DNA of 64,000 nt from Cristatella mucedo (Eukaryota; Bryozoa; Phylactolaemata; Cristatellidae), in NCBI GenBank assembly GCA_009760855.2, contig WPIO01000002.1:588501-652500 (forward strand), written 5' to 3'. This document shows positions 63,731 through 64,000 of this stretch, piece after piece. Position 1 is the first letter of the stretch. Every line of letters starts with the position of its first letter. The position numbers were made by a program, and so were the translations under genes. A model generated the notes under the pieces. That model worked only from the letters and a program-made list of their open reading frames with translations. It was not told the origin of the DNA and ran no database searches.

Positions 63731-63878
63731 CTTGGAGGCTTTGTTCTTGAGCCACATTCAGCGATCTGGTTGTCGCCTTGATAGCATTGTGTTCTCGAAT
63801 GTTGGGCGCGCTGTGCGGTCGGCCAATGGCCGGCGCCGCCGGCCACGTGCAGCGTCTACGTCGCCTGCCGGCGCGCAT
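63731..63878 (-). CDS. Candidate first coding exon of a - strand gene, in a CpG-rich segment
   Basis: An ATG at 63878 opens 49 codons (MRAGRRRRRCTWPAAPAIGR, then PHSAPNIREHNAIKATTRSL and NVAQEQSLQ) that end at G|gtatgt, a strong donor in phase 1. The surrounding 63800-64000 is very CpG-rich, as expected for a promoter. The product family is unknown. A + strand frame from the ATG at 63826 is open to the window end and is an alternative reading. The exon that follows in phase 1 was not found. Confidence 0.4.
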
Positions 63879-64000
63879 CGAGCAGTTCGACTGGGCTCGC
63901 GTCCGGCTATTTGTGCGTGCGGGTCAAGCGCGTGCGAGCGTCGCGCGTTCGCCGAGGCCGCTCCGCGCGCGATTGTGGCGAGAGAGGACGTTGTGTAGCC

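Overview
The window is metazoan nuclear DNA, most probably from an invertebrate. It has many short exons with GT-AG introns, long dinucleotide microsatellites, L2/CR1-type LINE relics, tRNA-headed SINEs and several cut-and-paste transposon remnants. There is no sign of operons or prokaryotic signals. I cannot name the species from the sequence.

Left two thirds (about 3.1-42.5 kb, + strand): one split gene dominates. It is an ortholog of vertebrate PDE2A, the cGMP-stimulated 3',5'-cyclic nucleotide phosphodiesterase. I traced 23 coding exons from 4112 to the TGA at 42478-42480. They join with consistent splice phases (apart from ambiguity at 8233/11076 and 4174/4950) and total 2358 nt (785 codons plus stop). 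They encode the end of the N-terminal region, GAF-A, GAF-B with an intact NKFDE-type motif, and the full catalytic domain with all metal ligands and the purine-clamp glutamine. A TATA box (3132) and a candidate ATG exon with a strong donor (3330-3400) lie just upstream. How they connect to exon 4112 is unresolved.

Inside the PDE2 intron between GAF-A and GAF-B sits a surprising 2.9 kb GC-rich open frame (12554-15436). It has poly-Q, poly-S and poly-A tracts and a basophilic-kinase site. Its possible donor is in the correct phase to splice into the first GAF-B exon, so it may be an alternative giant first exon or a nested gene. I do not recognise the protein.

PDE2 introns and the 3' flank (17.8-28.7 kb and 42.9-53.4 kb) are mostly repeats. 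They hold a nearly complete but broken LINE (22.0-24.95 kb), two mariner/Tigger-like elements with TA duplications (20665-21334 and 35318-36133), a hAT-like element with an 8-bp duplication (52533-53390), and two SINE families, one sharing the LINE 3' tail.

The right end (53.8-63.9 kb) carries several GC-rich candidate exons on the - strand: 63878-63731, 60684-60370, 59609-59526, 56134-55823 and 54190-53907. Some have strong donors and matching phases. They probably belong to one or two unrecognised - strand genes, including a very acidic exon.
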